From the NCBI GenBank assembly GCA_017624835.1, contig JAGAMG010000009.1, forward strand, positions 1 to 64,000: 64,000 nt of DNA. The letters run 5' to 3'. The notes below the pieces were generated by a model, which was not told the origin of the DNA, did not search any database, and was given only the letters and a program-made list of their open reading frames with translations. This DNA is from Lachnospiraceae bacterium (GTDB lineage: Bacteria > Bacillota > Clostridia > Lachnospirales > Lachnospiraceae). The stretch's first letter is position 1; every line of letters starts with the position of its first letter. Both the position numbers and the translations under genes were made by a program. Positions 55,863-64,000 of the stretch are shown here, piece after piece.

Positions 55863-56653
55863 TTCTTACCCTTTTTCTCCAGAAATCTCCTCTGGTACTT
55901 CATTTTTGCATATTCCGTAATTTTCTGCATATATACTACATCTACAGCACCACCGATAGCTCCAACTACGGGAATCCCCTGCACAAATTTCATATACAAT
56001 AATTCCTTGGAAAGTACTCCGGCAGTTTCCTCTATCTGCTTCACTCTCTGATAATCCAAAGGTAATTTTTCTTCTTTGATATATTCATTTACCTTTTTAT
56101 CGATTTCCAAGAGAGTATCCCCATAGGATACTGCTCCCTGAATCAACAACAAAATAAAATACCGTTCCTTTGTGGAGTCATACTCGTATCCATAGTGTAA
56201 TGCAATTTCATAGATATTTTTCAAAATCATACCGGTAAAGACAGGAATATCCGGTAACCCAATTCCTAAAAGTCCCATTCCCACTCCGGCAACTCCTGAA
56301 ATCAGCAGATTTTTATTTCCTGCATTTCCGGCTTCTTTGGAAAACTTTTTGATGGATTTACGATTTTGCAGGGTTTCATCCGCAAATGCATTGATTTTGT
56401 GTTTTTTCTCAATGTCATCCCTGCGATAGGTCTTTTCAATAATAGAAGTTCCCTTTTCAAAAATAACGGTAAATGCCTTAAAGAATGCTCCATCCAAGGT
56501 AGACTGCAACTTCTCAGGTACCTTTTCTGCCAGCTTTTGATTCAAAAAGCTATCCTTCTTCTCCTGACGTCTTTTCAAAAAATCCTGTTCTTTTTTGATT
56601 AGAATCTCCCATTCCTTCTCCAAGGGAGATTTTCTCGCTGAAAAACCTATCAC
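55859..56653 (-). CDS. EcsC family protein
   Basis: A 264-residue protein. Start set at a GTG at 56653, which has AAAGGGGAATTCAAA upstream; a TTG at 56692 would add 13 residues and overlap the previous gene. The central segment (ISGVAGVGMGLLGIGLPDIP) and the C-terminal half (FVQGIPVVGAIGGAVDVVYM) match the EcsC family, hydrophobic helical proteins that touch the membrane. The C-terminus is Lys/Arg-rich. Coupled to the ATPase gene. Confidence 0.8.
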   Translation of the reverse strand: MIGFSARKSPLEKEWEILIKKEQDFLKRRQEKKDSFLNQKLAEKVPEKLQSTLDGAFFKAFTVIFEKGTSIIEKTYRRDDIEKKHKINAFADETLQNRKSIKKFSKEAGNAGNKNLLISGVAGVGMGLLGIGLPDIPVFTGMILKNIYEIALHYGYEYDSTKERYFILLLIQGAVSYGDTLLEIDKKVNEYIKEEKLPLDYQRVKQIEETAGVLSKELLYMKFVQGIPVVGAIGGAVDVVYMQKITEYAKMKYQRRFLEKKGKK

Positions 56654-56685
56654 TTTGAATTCCCCTTTCCACTGAAATTCATTTC

Positions 56686-57759
56686 CTAACAATCACTTCT
56701 GCGCAAATATTTCATGAAATACTTTCCTACAGCCAATACCAACTGTTGCACTTTTGAAACCAAAAAATCAAAAATCACTGCCGCAATAGTAATCACTATC
56801 AAATATACTGCTAAATACAGTATTTTCTCTCCAAATTCCGTTGGAATTTCCACTGCTAACCCAAAAATATACTGACAAATTCCGTAATGCACCACATAAA
56901 TACTAAAGGTCAAATCTGAAAAATAACGCATAACACGAGAACCTAAAATCTTATTTTCCGAAGGCAAAAAAGCAATTGCAGTGGTTACGGCAAGAACTAT
57001 CACAAATAAAAAGTCCATTTCCGAGCGTCCGAATTTAAAAGAACCTACAATGACAAACAAAAAGCCAAGGGTTCCCAACAAGCGTACCAAAAAGGTATCC
57101 ATTTTTTCCTTTACCAGAAAACGATTTAACTGCACTGCAAAAATACCCAGACACATACCGGAAAGTGCTCGCATTAAAGCTCGATTGATAAATAAACCAT
57201 CCGTTTCCGCAACCGCATTCATATGCCCTACATTCCTGAAAAAGTAGGAAAAGGTAATCATTACAATAATGGGCGCTATCAATTGTACAAAGGTATCCTT
57301 CCACTTTAGGAGGCACTGAAAAATAATAAAGCCTGCTATCAACATAACAGAAAGATACCACATGGAATTATTTACATAAACCCAGCCCTGATTTAAGCCG
57401 ATTCCCTGCATACAAAACAACTCAAAAACATGGGTAACCAACACATCTATGGGACGCTCCTCATAGGCCCACACATACAGAATAAAGCACAAAATAAATC
57501 CCCCCAAATAGGCTGGATATACCTTCTTATATCTCATTACAAAGTAATCAAAACCATTCTTACATTTTGTCGATAGCTTCTCAAAATTGGCAAACATCAG
57601 GTAACCGGACATAATAAAGAAAAAGTCCACCACCACATGTACACCATTTCTGACTCCCAAATCATTAAAAATATAATAACAATCATCAAAATGAGCTATC
57701 GCTACCATATATGTTGCTATAATTCTCCATAAAACTATGGCGTTGCTTTTCTTTTGCAT
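56686..57759 (-). CDS. Acyltransferase 3 family membrane protein
   Basis: A 357-residue integral membrane protein with about ten helices. Start at 57759 after GGAGAAGTAAA. The N-terminal segment (LWRIIATYMVAIAHFDDCYY) has the conserved Arg and the His of this family, and VDFFFIMSGYLMF follows near 52. Such enzymes acetylate or acylate surface polysaccharides or peptidoglycan; the acceptor is unknown. It lies upstream of the EcsC-ATPase pair. Confidence 0.88.
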   Translation of the reverse strand: MQKKSNAIVLWRIIATYMVAIAHFDDCYYIFNDLGVRNGVHVVVDFFFIMSGYLMFANFEKLSTKCKNGFDYFVMRYKKVYPAYLGGFILCFILYVWAYEERPIDVLVTHVFELFCMQGIGLNQGWVYVNNSMWYLSVMLIAGFIIFQCLLKWKDTFVQLIAPIIVMITFSYFFRNVGHMNAVAETDGLFINRALMRALSGMCLGIFAVQLNRFLVKEKMDTFLVRLLGTLGFLFVIVGSFKFGRSEMDFLFVIVLAVTTAIAFLPSENKILGSRVMRYFSDLTFSIYVVHYGICQYIFGLAVEIPTEFGEKILYLAVYLIVITIAAVIFDFLVSKVQQLVLAVGKYFMKYLRRSDC

Positions 57760-57920
57760 TTTACTTCTCCATTTCACAAAAATATTATCTCTCTTATTCT
57801 ATCAAAGTCAGTACATCATTTCAAGGATAGCATTTTTAAGTTGATGATAGTACTATAAGATTATATAATATCTTTATTAATAATATAAAATATTACAACA
57901 AATTACGAAAAGAGGTACTT

Positions 57921-59174
57921 ATGAGGGACAACAAAATAGACGGTATCAGACGGTTTGATTTCCAAAAAAAACCAATCAAACCCTGTTTTCTTATGTCTGT
58001 TGCAAAATACATTATCAGCTTTCCTGATTTAAAAAAGCGCAAGTTTACATTAAAGAAAATAAATATGGAGGATGTAAAATCCCCCTATCTTTTATTGGTA
58101 ACCCACTCTTCCATGGTGGATTTTAATATTATGCTGAAGGCTACCCACCCGGAACCGGTCAACAATGTTATGACCTTGGAGGGCTTTAATACCTATACCG
58201 AGCCACTAATGCGCTCTTTGGGAGTATTAGGCACCCGGAAGTTTATCAGCGACCTCCATTTAATTAAAAATATAAAATATTGCATTACCAAGCTGAAAAC
58301 TATTTTTGTATTATTTCCGGAGGCACGCTACTCCTTAGACGGCTGTACCTCTTATCTTCCGGAATCCACCGGGAAGCTGGTAAAGCTATTAGGTGTGCCC
58401 GTGGTAGTACTGCGTATCCACGGTAATTTTATTACCTGCCCTCAATGGAACAAAATCAACAAAAAAACCTATGTGGAAGCAGAGATGGAACGCATCTTAA
58501 CCCCGGAACAAATTAAGGGATTAAAGCCTGCCCAAATCAATGAAATCATCCGTGAAAATTTCCAATACGATGATTTCCGCTGGCAGGCAGAAAATAAAAT
58601 TACCATTACCCATCCCAAACGTGCCAAGGGCTTACACGCCCTGCTCTACAAGTGCCCTGCATGTATGAGTGAATCCCAGACCGATTCCGAAGGCACAAAG
58701 CTTTGGTGCAATGCCTGCGGAAAAGAATGGGAAATGGATGAATATGGTGCACTTCATGCTGTAAATGGGGAGACTGAATTTTCCCATATTCCTGATTGGA
58801 GTAATTGGGAAAGAGAATGTGTCCGCAAGGAAATTGAAGAGGGAACCTACTATTTTGAGGACGATGTTCGAGTGGAAACCCTCCCCTCTTCTCTAAAATT
58901 CTATAAGCAGGGAATGGGACGATTGATTCAGACTCCCACCGAAACCCGAATAGAATGCACCTGCTATGGAAAACCCTTTACCTTAGTCCGCAGTGCCATG
59001 AATCTGGAAAGCATGCACATTGAATATGACTATCTGGGTCGGGGTGACTGCGTGGACATCTCCATACCGGATGACAGCTTTTGGTGCTACTTAAGTAAAA
59101 GAGATGCCATTACCAAGATTTCCTTTGCCACGGAAGAAATGCACAAGCTGGCGTTAAAAAAAGGTTCATCATAA
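57921..59174 (+). CDS. PlsC-like acyltransferase fused to a zinc ribbon and C-terminal domain
   Basis: A 417-residue protein. Residues 15-220 resemble a glycerolphosphate acyltransferase: VTHSSMVDF near 60 is the H-x4-D catalytic motif and FPEARYSLDG near 133 the substrate motif. Residues 245-275 have a zinc ribbon with CPAC and CNAC. The last 140 residues form a beta-rich domain unknown to me. Full-length PlsC proteins are only about 240 residues, so this is a fusion. Start after AAAGAGGTACTT. Confidence 0.8.
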   Translation: MRDNKIDGIRRFDFQKKPIKPCFLMSVAKYIISFPDLKKRKFTLKKINMEDVKSPYLLLVTHSSMVDFNIMLKATHPEPVNNVMTLEGFNTYTEPLMRSLGVLGTRKFISDLHLIKNIKYCITKLKTIFVLFPEARYSLDGCTSYLPESTGKLVKLLGVPVVVLRIHGNFITCPQWNKINKKTYVEAEMERILTPEQIKGLKPAQINEIIRENFQYDDFRWQAENKITITHPKRAKGLHALLYKCPACMSESQTDSEGTKLWCNACGKEWEMDEYGALHAVNGETEFSHIPDWSNWERECVRKEIEEGTYYFEDDVRVETLPSSLKFYKQGMGRLIQTPTETRIECTCYGKPFTLVRSAMNLESMHIEYDYLGRGDCVDISIPDDSFWCYLSKRDAITKISFATEEMHKLALKKGSS

Positions 59175-59186
59175 TGAACCTTTTTA
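59155..59186. terminator. Bidirectional terminator
   Basis: AAAAAGGTTCAT and ATGAACCTTTTT pair around a short loop. It overlaps the last codons of the PlsC-like gene and lies just past the stop of the diguanylate cyclase gene. Confidence 0.88.
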
Positions 59187-60251
59187 TTTGCCTTGTTCTC
59201 TTTTCATTAACAGCTTATCCTGATACATTGCCTTATCTGCATCTGCACAGACAGCATCCATGTCTCTACGCCCGTTTACCATTGCCATACCGATGGCACA
59301 GGAATACTTTGTTTCTTCCATCCTCTTTTTGATATTGAGAATTACCTTTTCCAGTTCTTTCCGCTCTCTTTTCGCACACAGAATTACAAATTCATCACCG
59401 CCCACGCGATAAAGCAGGCAATCTCTTGGCAAGCATTCATCCACACATTTTGCCACCGTACAGATAGCTTCATCCCCTGCGCTATGTCCCTTGGTATCAT
59501 TTATCTGCTTTAAATTATTTAAATCCACGGAAATTATGGCAGTAATAAAGTCCCTCTTTTTTTCCAAATCCATATAAAAGTATCTTCTGTTCAATGCCCT
59601 GGTTAAATGGTCTCTCTTTACCGTTTGTGTATGGAAGAACATATAATAAAATGTAACGGAAACCACAATAGTTGCATTTACCATTCCCTCAAAATCAAAT
59701 GCCACCTCTAATATCAAAGCAAGAACCGCTGCTGCCACAATCGCAAAAACAATCAGACTTTCATAATAATTTTTCTTTTTCAAATACATTGCGGACACAA
59801 TAACCAATTCCAATAAATATAATCCACACACGAGATATGCCGTAAACCCTAAAGGTCCTCGTACAAATTCATTGTCCGCTGAATAAGAAAACGCCACATT
59901 TGAAAACAGTGCCGAGAAAGCAACAACTGCATTTATTAATGCCGGAAGCTCCAACAGCCACTGTTTCCTTTTCCTGTCACGCACATAAATTTCTAAAACA
60001 CATAAAATACACAAAGGACGAAGTGTATAGCCTATTGCAGACATCCATACTCGCAGATCCGTAGGATAGCTCAGGGAAGCTGTCCAGCTTTCTATAGAAT
60101 CCACTATAATCAGTATTATTGTAAACAAAATCGGCCACATAAAAAGCTTGGTAACCTTCCGTTCAAAGGTGGTATTGGTACACAAAAATACTATCATAAA
60201 TAGGATTGTAAGACAGGTCACATAGTTGGCATATATAAATTGCTGAAACAC
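59184..60251 (-). CDS. Membrane-bound GGDEF diguanylate cyclase
   Basis: A 355-residue protein. Start set at a GTG at 60251 after GGAGGAAGTAAAA. Residues 1-205 hold six to seven hydrophobic helices, probably a membrane sensor. Residues 215-350 form a GGDEF domain with DLNNLKQINDTKGHSAGDEA near 245 and VGGDEFVIL near 290, both complete, so it should synthesise c-di-GMP. No EAL domain. Third c-di-GMP protein of the window. Confidence 0.92.
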   Translation of the reverse strand: MFQQFIYANYVTCLTILFMIVFLCTNTTFERKVTKLFMWPILFTIILIIVDSIESWTASLSYPTDLRVWMSAIGYTLRPLCILCVLEIYVRDRKRKQWLLELPALINAVVAFSALFSNVAFSYSADNEFVRGPLGFTAYLVCGLYLLELVIVSAMYLKKKNYYESLIVFAIVAAAVLALILEVAFDFEGMVNATIVVSVTFYYMFFHTQTVKRDHLTRALNRRYFYMDLEKKRDFITAIISVDLNNLKQINDTKGHSAGDEAICTVAKCVDECLPRDCLLYRVGGDEFVILCAKRERKELEKVILNIKKRMEETKYSCAIGMAMVNGRRDMDAVCADADKAMYQDKLLMKREQGK

Positions 60252-60334
60252 TTTTACTTCCTCCAATCCTGTGTTATTTAAAAACTAATCATATCATAAC
60301 ACTTTTTTGAAGTTTTGAAAACAAAAAATAGCTC

Positions 60335-60384
60335 AAAAAATCGACCCATCCGGCATTGTACTTTCTCCAATCAGACAGGTCGAT
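60335..60384 (-). terminator. Intrinsic terminator of the lyase gene
   Basis: On the minus strand ATCGACC...GGGTCGAT forms the outer stem with further inner pairing, followed by TTTTTT. It lies 20 bases after the lyase stop. Confidence 0.85.
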
Positions 60385-60404
60385 ACATTATATTCCTCTT
60401 CTAT

Positions 60405-61853
60405 TTATTGGTCTTCCCCAAATTCTGCAACATAGGCTTCAATCAGTTTCTCAGGCCAATCAGAAACAGGCTCCAATCTACCGGTAAAGAAACGTAAGGT
60501 TTTAGGCTCATGCACAAACTTAAGACCGCCGATTAAATGTCTATGGTCGTATAACCACTTCACTCTATCAATTACATATTCTGTCTGGGACAGGGTAAAT
60601 ACTCTACGAGGGAATGCAAGACGTACCATTTCCACAGATGCAATATGCTCTGTACCATCAGGATTACGCTCCTCGGACAGGGTTCCTCTCTCCATACCTC
60701 TGATACCACCGCACAGATACATTGCAGCTACCAGAGAGCCTGCAGGATATTCCTCGGAAGGAATATGGCTTACAAATTCTCGAGCATCAATATGAGCACC
60801 TAAGCCACCACCGGGAGTAATGGTAGGAATACCGTACTTATCCAATTCCTTTACACAATGATTGATAAACTGAGGTCCCTGAGAAATAATGTCAAAATCC
60901 ATGGTTTCATCAAAACCTACAATCATAGCTTCCATTTCCTTAACAGACATACCGCCATAGGTTAAAAAGCCTTCAAACATGGTAATATAATCTTCCATTT
61001 CATGGAACAGCTTCTCATCACGCACCAGAATTCCGCCGCCACGTCCAAATCCAAACTTACGTCCGGAAAAGTAAATCATATCAAACAAGTCAGCAATCAT
61101 TCTGGTAATTTCTCGGATGGACTTATCCTTCATGGATTCCTCACGAACCTTGATAAAATACAGGTTATCCTGCAATAAGGATGCATCCAAAAGAGTCATA
61201 ATACCATAGGATTTTGCCAATTCTGTGGCAGCCTTCATATTCTCATAAGAAATAGGCTGACCACCAATCAAGTTGGTACCTGCTTCCAATCTCATGTAAG
61301 CAATGTTTTCAGCACCCTCTTTTTCAATACATGCCTTTACCTTGTCCAGGTCAATATTTCCCTTGAAGGGCAAATTACTCTTTGCAATCAATCCCTCATC
61401 CTTTACAAGCTCCTCTACACGTCCACCAAGACGAGTCACATGAGCCTTGGATGTGGTAAAGTGATAATTCATAATTACACAGCTTCCGGGCTTTACAAAA
61501 TGCTGGGCAATGATATGCTCACAGGCACGTCCCTGATGAGTGGGAAGCAAATATTTGATACCAAAAATCTCCTCCAGCTTGTCCCGCATACGGTAGAAGG
61601 TTTCACTTCCTGCATAAGCATCATCCGCACGAAGCATTGCAGACTGCATATTATCACTCATGGCGTTTACACCGGAATCGGTTAGCATGTCCATGAAAAT
61701 ATCTCCATTATGTAACATGAAGGTATTAAATCCCGCATCCTTCATTTTAGTTAATCTCTCTCTTGCAGGTAACAGATTCAGCTTCTGTACAATCTTTACC
61801 TTGTGCATTTCCATAGGAATCGGTTCACGGTTATAAAACTTTATTTCTGGCAT
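60405..61853 (-). CDS. Tyrosine phenol-lyase/tryptophanase-like PLP enzyme
   Basis: A 482-residue beta-eliminating lyase, start at 61853 after GGGAGG. It resembles tyrosine phenol-lyase more than tryptophanase: MLTDSGVNAMSDNMQ, AYAGSE with Tyr80, LPTHQGRACEH, GMERGTLS with Arg389 and FPRRVFT are shared. The PLP Lys is Lys266 in FSGRKFGFG, with Arg where most have Lys before it. Asp223 is kept, but Leu226 replaces the Arg that contacts PLP (R217 in tyrosine phenol-lyase). The substrate is therefore open. A LysR regulator is divergent. Confidence 0.8.
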   Translation of the reverse strand: MPEIKFYNREPIPMEMHKVKIVQKLNLLPARERLTKMKDAGFNTFMLHNGDIFMDMLTDSGVNAMSDNMQSAMLRADDAYAGSETFYRMRDKLEEIFGIKYLLPTHQGRACEHIIAQHFVKPGSCVIMNYHFTTSKAHVTRLGGRVEELVKDEGLIAKSNLPFKGNIDLDKVKACIEKEGAENIAYMRLEAGTNLIGGQPISYENMKAATELAKSYGIMTLLDASLLQDNLYFIKVREESMKDKSIREITRMIADLFDMIYFSGRKFGFGRGGGILVRDEKLFHEMEDYITMFEGFLTYGGMSVKEMEAMIVGFDETMDFDIISQGPQFINHCVKELDKYGIPTITPGGGLGAHIDAREFVSHIPSEEYPAGSLVAAMYLCGGIRGMERGTLSEERNPDGTEHIASVEMVRLAFPRRVFTLSQTEYVIDRVKWLYDHRHLIGGLKFVHEPKTLRFFTGRLEPVSDWPEKLIEAYVAEFGEDQ

Positions 61854-61989
61854 TACATAATCCTCCCAAAACTTGTCATATTCTGTTTTATAGTATATAA
61901 TAATGCCTACGATTAATAAAGCTAATGATTTAGATGTGTACCATCTATATTTTCGATGTTCGATATCAATTTTACTAGGGAGAATTGTC

Positions 61990-62880
61990 ATGGAAATTCG
62001 TAATTTAATTACATTCGTACAGGTAGCAGAATCCAACAGCTTTACCAAGGCTGCTAAAATACTTGGTTACTCCCAATCCACCATTTCCTTTCAGATTAAA
62101 CAGTTGGAAACAGAACTTGACTGTATGCTTTTTGAGCGGATTAACCATACCATCAGTCTCACGGAAAAAGGACGGGAGCTGCTTATTTATGCCCAGAAAA
62201 TCAAGCATCTTACCGATGAATTTAAAGAAAACCTGAGTAATTCCCAGGAGCTGTCCGGCTATGTACACATCGTAACACCGGATTCCATCTGTGAAATGAT
62301 GCTTACTCAGAATTATGAGGATTTTTACCGGCACTACCCTCATATTGCCCTGAAATTTTCCACTGCTGATACGGACGATATGTTCCGTATTTTAAATCAT
62401 AACGAAGCCGATATTATTTTCACCTTGGACAGTCATGTGTATCAGCAGGACTACATTATTGCAAAGGAAGAGCGTATCAGTACTCATTTTGTAACCAGTG
62501 CCCACTCCCCACTTACTAACAGAGCTAAGCTTTCTATTAAAGATATTTTAGACCAGCCCTTTATCCTTACGGAAAAAAAGATGGGGTATCGTCGTGTCTT
62601 TGATGAAACATTGGCGCAGATGTCTCTGGAAATCCATCCCGTATTGGAAATCGGACGAACAGACCTTATTACCAGTGCATTGGAAAAGGGCGTAGGTATT
62701 TCCTTTTTACCGGATTTTGTAACAGAAAAAAAGGTGATAGAAGGCAAGCTCGCTTACCTGGATATTTGTGATTTTGAAATTGATATCTGGAAACAGCTTA
62801 TTTATCATCGTAACAAATGGATTTCCAAGCCCTTTGAAGCCTTTATTAATTATGTTTGTGAGAATGAGTTTACCAATTAA
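61990..62880 (+). CDS. LysR-type regulator, divergent from the lyase
   Basis: A 296-residue LysR protein, start at 61990 after GGGGAGAATTGTC. The N-terminal winged helix is FVQVAESNSFTKAAKILGYS followed by QSTISFQIKQLETEL. The effector domain starts near residue 90 (SGYVHIVTPDSICEMM). It is transcribed away from the lyase with 136 bases between the two starts, the common layout for a LysR controlling its neighbour. Confidence 0.93.
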   Translation: MEIRNLITFVQVAESNSFTKAAKILGYSQSTISFQIKQLETELDCMLFERINHTISLTEKGRELLIYAQKIKHLTDEFKENLSNSQELSGYVHIVTPDSICEMMLTQNYEDFYRHYPHIALKFSTADTDDMFRILNHNEADIIFTLDSHVYQQDYIIAKEERISTHFVTSAHSPLTNRAKLSIKDILDQPFILTEKKMGYRRVFDETLAQMSLEIHPVLEIGRTDLITSALEKGVGISFLPDFVTEKKVIEGKLAYLDICDFEIDIWKQLIYHRNKWISKPFEAFINYVCENEFTN

Positions 62881-62884
62881 AATA

Positions 62885-62911
62885 CCGAGTTCTCCTGTCA
62901 AGAGAACTCGG
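62885..62911. terminator. Convergent hairpin terminator
   Basis: CCGAGTTCTC and GAGAACTCGG are perfect complements around seven bases. The T run is weak on both strands (TATTTTAATT on the minus strand), but the position between two convergent genes fits a terminator. Confidence 0.7.
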
Positions 62912-62940
62912 CATATATCCTAACAAAGTTTTAAATAATC

Positions 62941-64000
62941 TTAATTTTTCTTTCTTTTAAAAGTATAAGCGGTTCCGGCAACGCATACACACATTGCTAT
63001 CACCAAAAGGACAGGGAAACTTTCTCCTGTTTTTGGAACATTATCCTTTAAAGGAGTAGCTTCTGCTGTTGCATTTTTTTCAGCATCCTTTTTCTCAGAT
63101 TTTTCTACCTCGTCTTCCGCATCTTCCTCGCTATCTTCCTTTTCAATTTTAAATTCAGCCATAGCTATCTTGCCATCTGAATACAATGCTTCCAATTTGT
63201 GGGTTCCCTCTTCCAAGGTATCTAAATAAGTCGGAAGTAATGTAATGATAGTACTGCCTTCTGCTAAGGTATAATTTGTTGCTTCCAAAACTGCCCCGTC
63301 AATTTTCAGAACCTGAAACAAAGCAAGTTCACCTTCTATTTCAAAAATCAAAGCATCGGATTCATTCCTCGTATAAATCTCTGCATTACCATCAGTTACC
63401 ATATAATAACGCTTGTAATTACAAATATTGCAAAAAGCATCATTACTATCATCATATTCATGAATGCCTTCACTTACTTTTACACCGCAGGCACAGATAC
63501 GAACATGCTTTTGTACATCCGCATTCCATGTTCCTTCTGTAACATGATTTTCAGCATTCTTAGGCACAGTAATATCTGTAAGCTCTATCTGACAATCTAC
63601 ATCACTATAATACTTCCCACTACACTTTGCACTGGAACAAGTCCAATATTCCTTTGTTCCCTCCTTCATGCAAGTTGCTGGTATCGCATCTACATGTTGA
63701 ATACCAATATGTACATGATCAAGTTTAGGTATCTCTGTACCCTCACTCTGCTTCCAACCACATGCACATTCCTCATGCTTCAGTCCGGTTGCATCCTCGG
63801 TTGCTTTTTTATCCACCACCCAATTAAAAGTATGCTTTTCCGTGCTAAATTTACTCTTACAGTCTTCACATACTTTCCAATGATTATCCTTGTCATAGTT
63901 CCATTTATCCACAGGCTCATGATTATTAGCATCTACAGGCACAATAATATTGGCAAGTTCTGTCTGACAAGCTTTATCTCCATAATATTTTCCGGCACAT
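62941..64000 (-). CDS. Sortase-anchored Cys-rich surface protein (C-terminal part)
   Basis: The frame is open to the window end, so the N-terminus is missing. The visible part has repeats built on CSGKYYSDVDCQIEL and CAGKYYGDKACQTEL, with HxxxxG-type and CACG/CSSAKC segments resembling bacterial surface repeat modules. A beta domain follows, then an acidic linker (EDSEEDAEDEVEKSEKK) and a sorting signal VPKTGES with a membrane helix and KRKKN tail; VPKTG takes the place of LPXTG. It is probably attached to the cell wall by a sortase. Confidence 0.8.
   Translation of the reverse strand, partial: CAGKYYGDKACQTELANIIVPVDANNHEPVDKWNYDKDNHWKVCEDCKSKFSTEKHTFNWVVDKKATEDATGLKHEECACGWKQSEGTEIPKLDHVHIGIQHVDAIPATCMKEGTKEYWTCSSAKCSGKYYSDVDCQIELTDITVPKNAENHVTEGTWNADVQKHVRICACGVKVSEGIHEYDDSNDAFCNICNYKRYYMVTDGNAEIYTRNESDALIFEIEGELALFQVLKIDGAVLEATNYTLAEGSTIITLLPTYLDTLEEGTHKLEALYSDGKIAMAEFKIEKEDSEEDAEDEVEKSEKKDAEKNATAEATPLKDNVPKTGESFPVLLVIAMCVCVAGTAYTFKRKKN

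Overview
The window is chromosomal DNA of a low-GC Gram-positive anaerobe, most likely a motile member of the Lachnospiraceae (Clostridia). The evidence is the A+T-rich sequence, strong AGGAGG-type ribosome binding sites, families common in that group (DUF6033, DUF5688, DUF1836, YerC-type TrpR, class III fructose-1,6-bisphosphatase, tandem-OB SSB), a chemoreceptor, several cyclic-di-GMP proteins, and no sign of an outer membrane. Most genes are on the minus strand. I see no rRNA, CRISPR array, transposase or prophage. The species assignment is inference.

Region by region. 1-4.5 kb is the least orderly stretch: a response regulator cut by the window edge, an ECF sigma/anti-sigma pair in which both genes carry an apparent one-base frameshift, a DUF6033 gene, a remnant resembling the 3' end of gdhA, and an overlapping XRE-regulator/nucleotidyltransferase pair resembling a toxin-antitoxin module. 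4.7-9.2 kb holds gdhA, an SH3-domain envelope protein, tRNA-Arg(CCG) inside a 14-bp inverted repeat, and a DUF5688 gene. 9.4-13.2 kb is a minus-strand run: uridine kinase-like, yqeG, aroE, aroK, aroQ, efp (shikimate pathway plus elongation factor P), with a divergent ECF-transporter S component. 13.8-18 kb has an EAL phosphodiesterase, a DegV lipid-binding protein and a multi-spanning membrane protein.

18.2-28.2 kb is an arabinan/arabino-oligosaccharide locus: a winged-helix regulator, a lipoprotein arabinanase, a sugar ABC transporter (binding protein and two permeases), YesL, a cytoplasmic GH43 enzyme and, as the last gene of the run, a chemoreceptor. Together they suggest extracellular cleavage, uptake, intracellular hydrolysis and chemotaxis to the same sugars. 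28.4-37.9 kb is another run of co-oriented genes: SPFH/zinc-ribbon protein, Tim44-like/zinc-ribbon protein, a large GGDEF-EAL protein overlapping pcrA by ATGA, a small acidic membrane protein and rlmD.

38-47.5 kb contains small independent units: an XRE-like gene, an orphan NMT1-type binding lipoprotein, HIT, DUF1836-PHP, yerC, a bactofilin with a degenerate LytM-like partner, a PTS_IIC_2 permease, a cold-shock protein, a stand-alone eukaryotic-type HisA preceded by six tandem hairpin repeats, and a Thr/Asn-rich lipoprotein. 47.5-55 kb is core metabolism: fbp, dapB, dapA behind a lysine riboswitch, an ATP:corrinoid adenosyltransferase, SSB and typA. 55-64 kb has an EcsC/ATPase pair, two acyltransferases (one fused to a zinc ribbon), a diguanylate cyclase, a tyrosine phenol-lyase/tryptophanase-like enzyme with a divergent LysR regulator, and the C-terminal part of a sortase-anchored surface protein cut by the window end.

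The least ordinary observations are the clustered one-base frameshifts near the left end, the tandem hairpin array upstream of eukaryotic-type hisA, the tRNA enclosed by a leader/trailer stem, the SPFH/Tim44/c-di-GMP/PcrA gene run, and the beta-eliminating lyase with changed cofactor-site residues.
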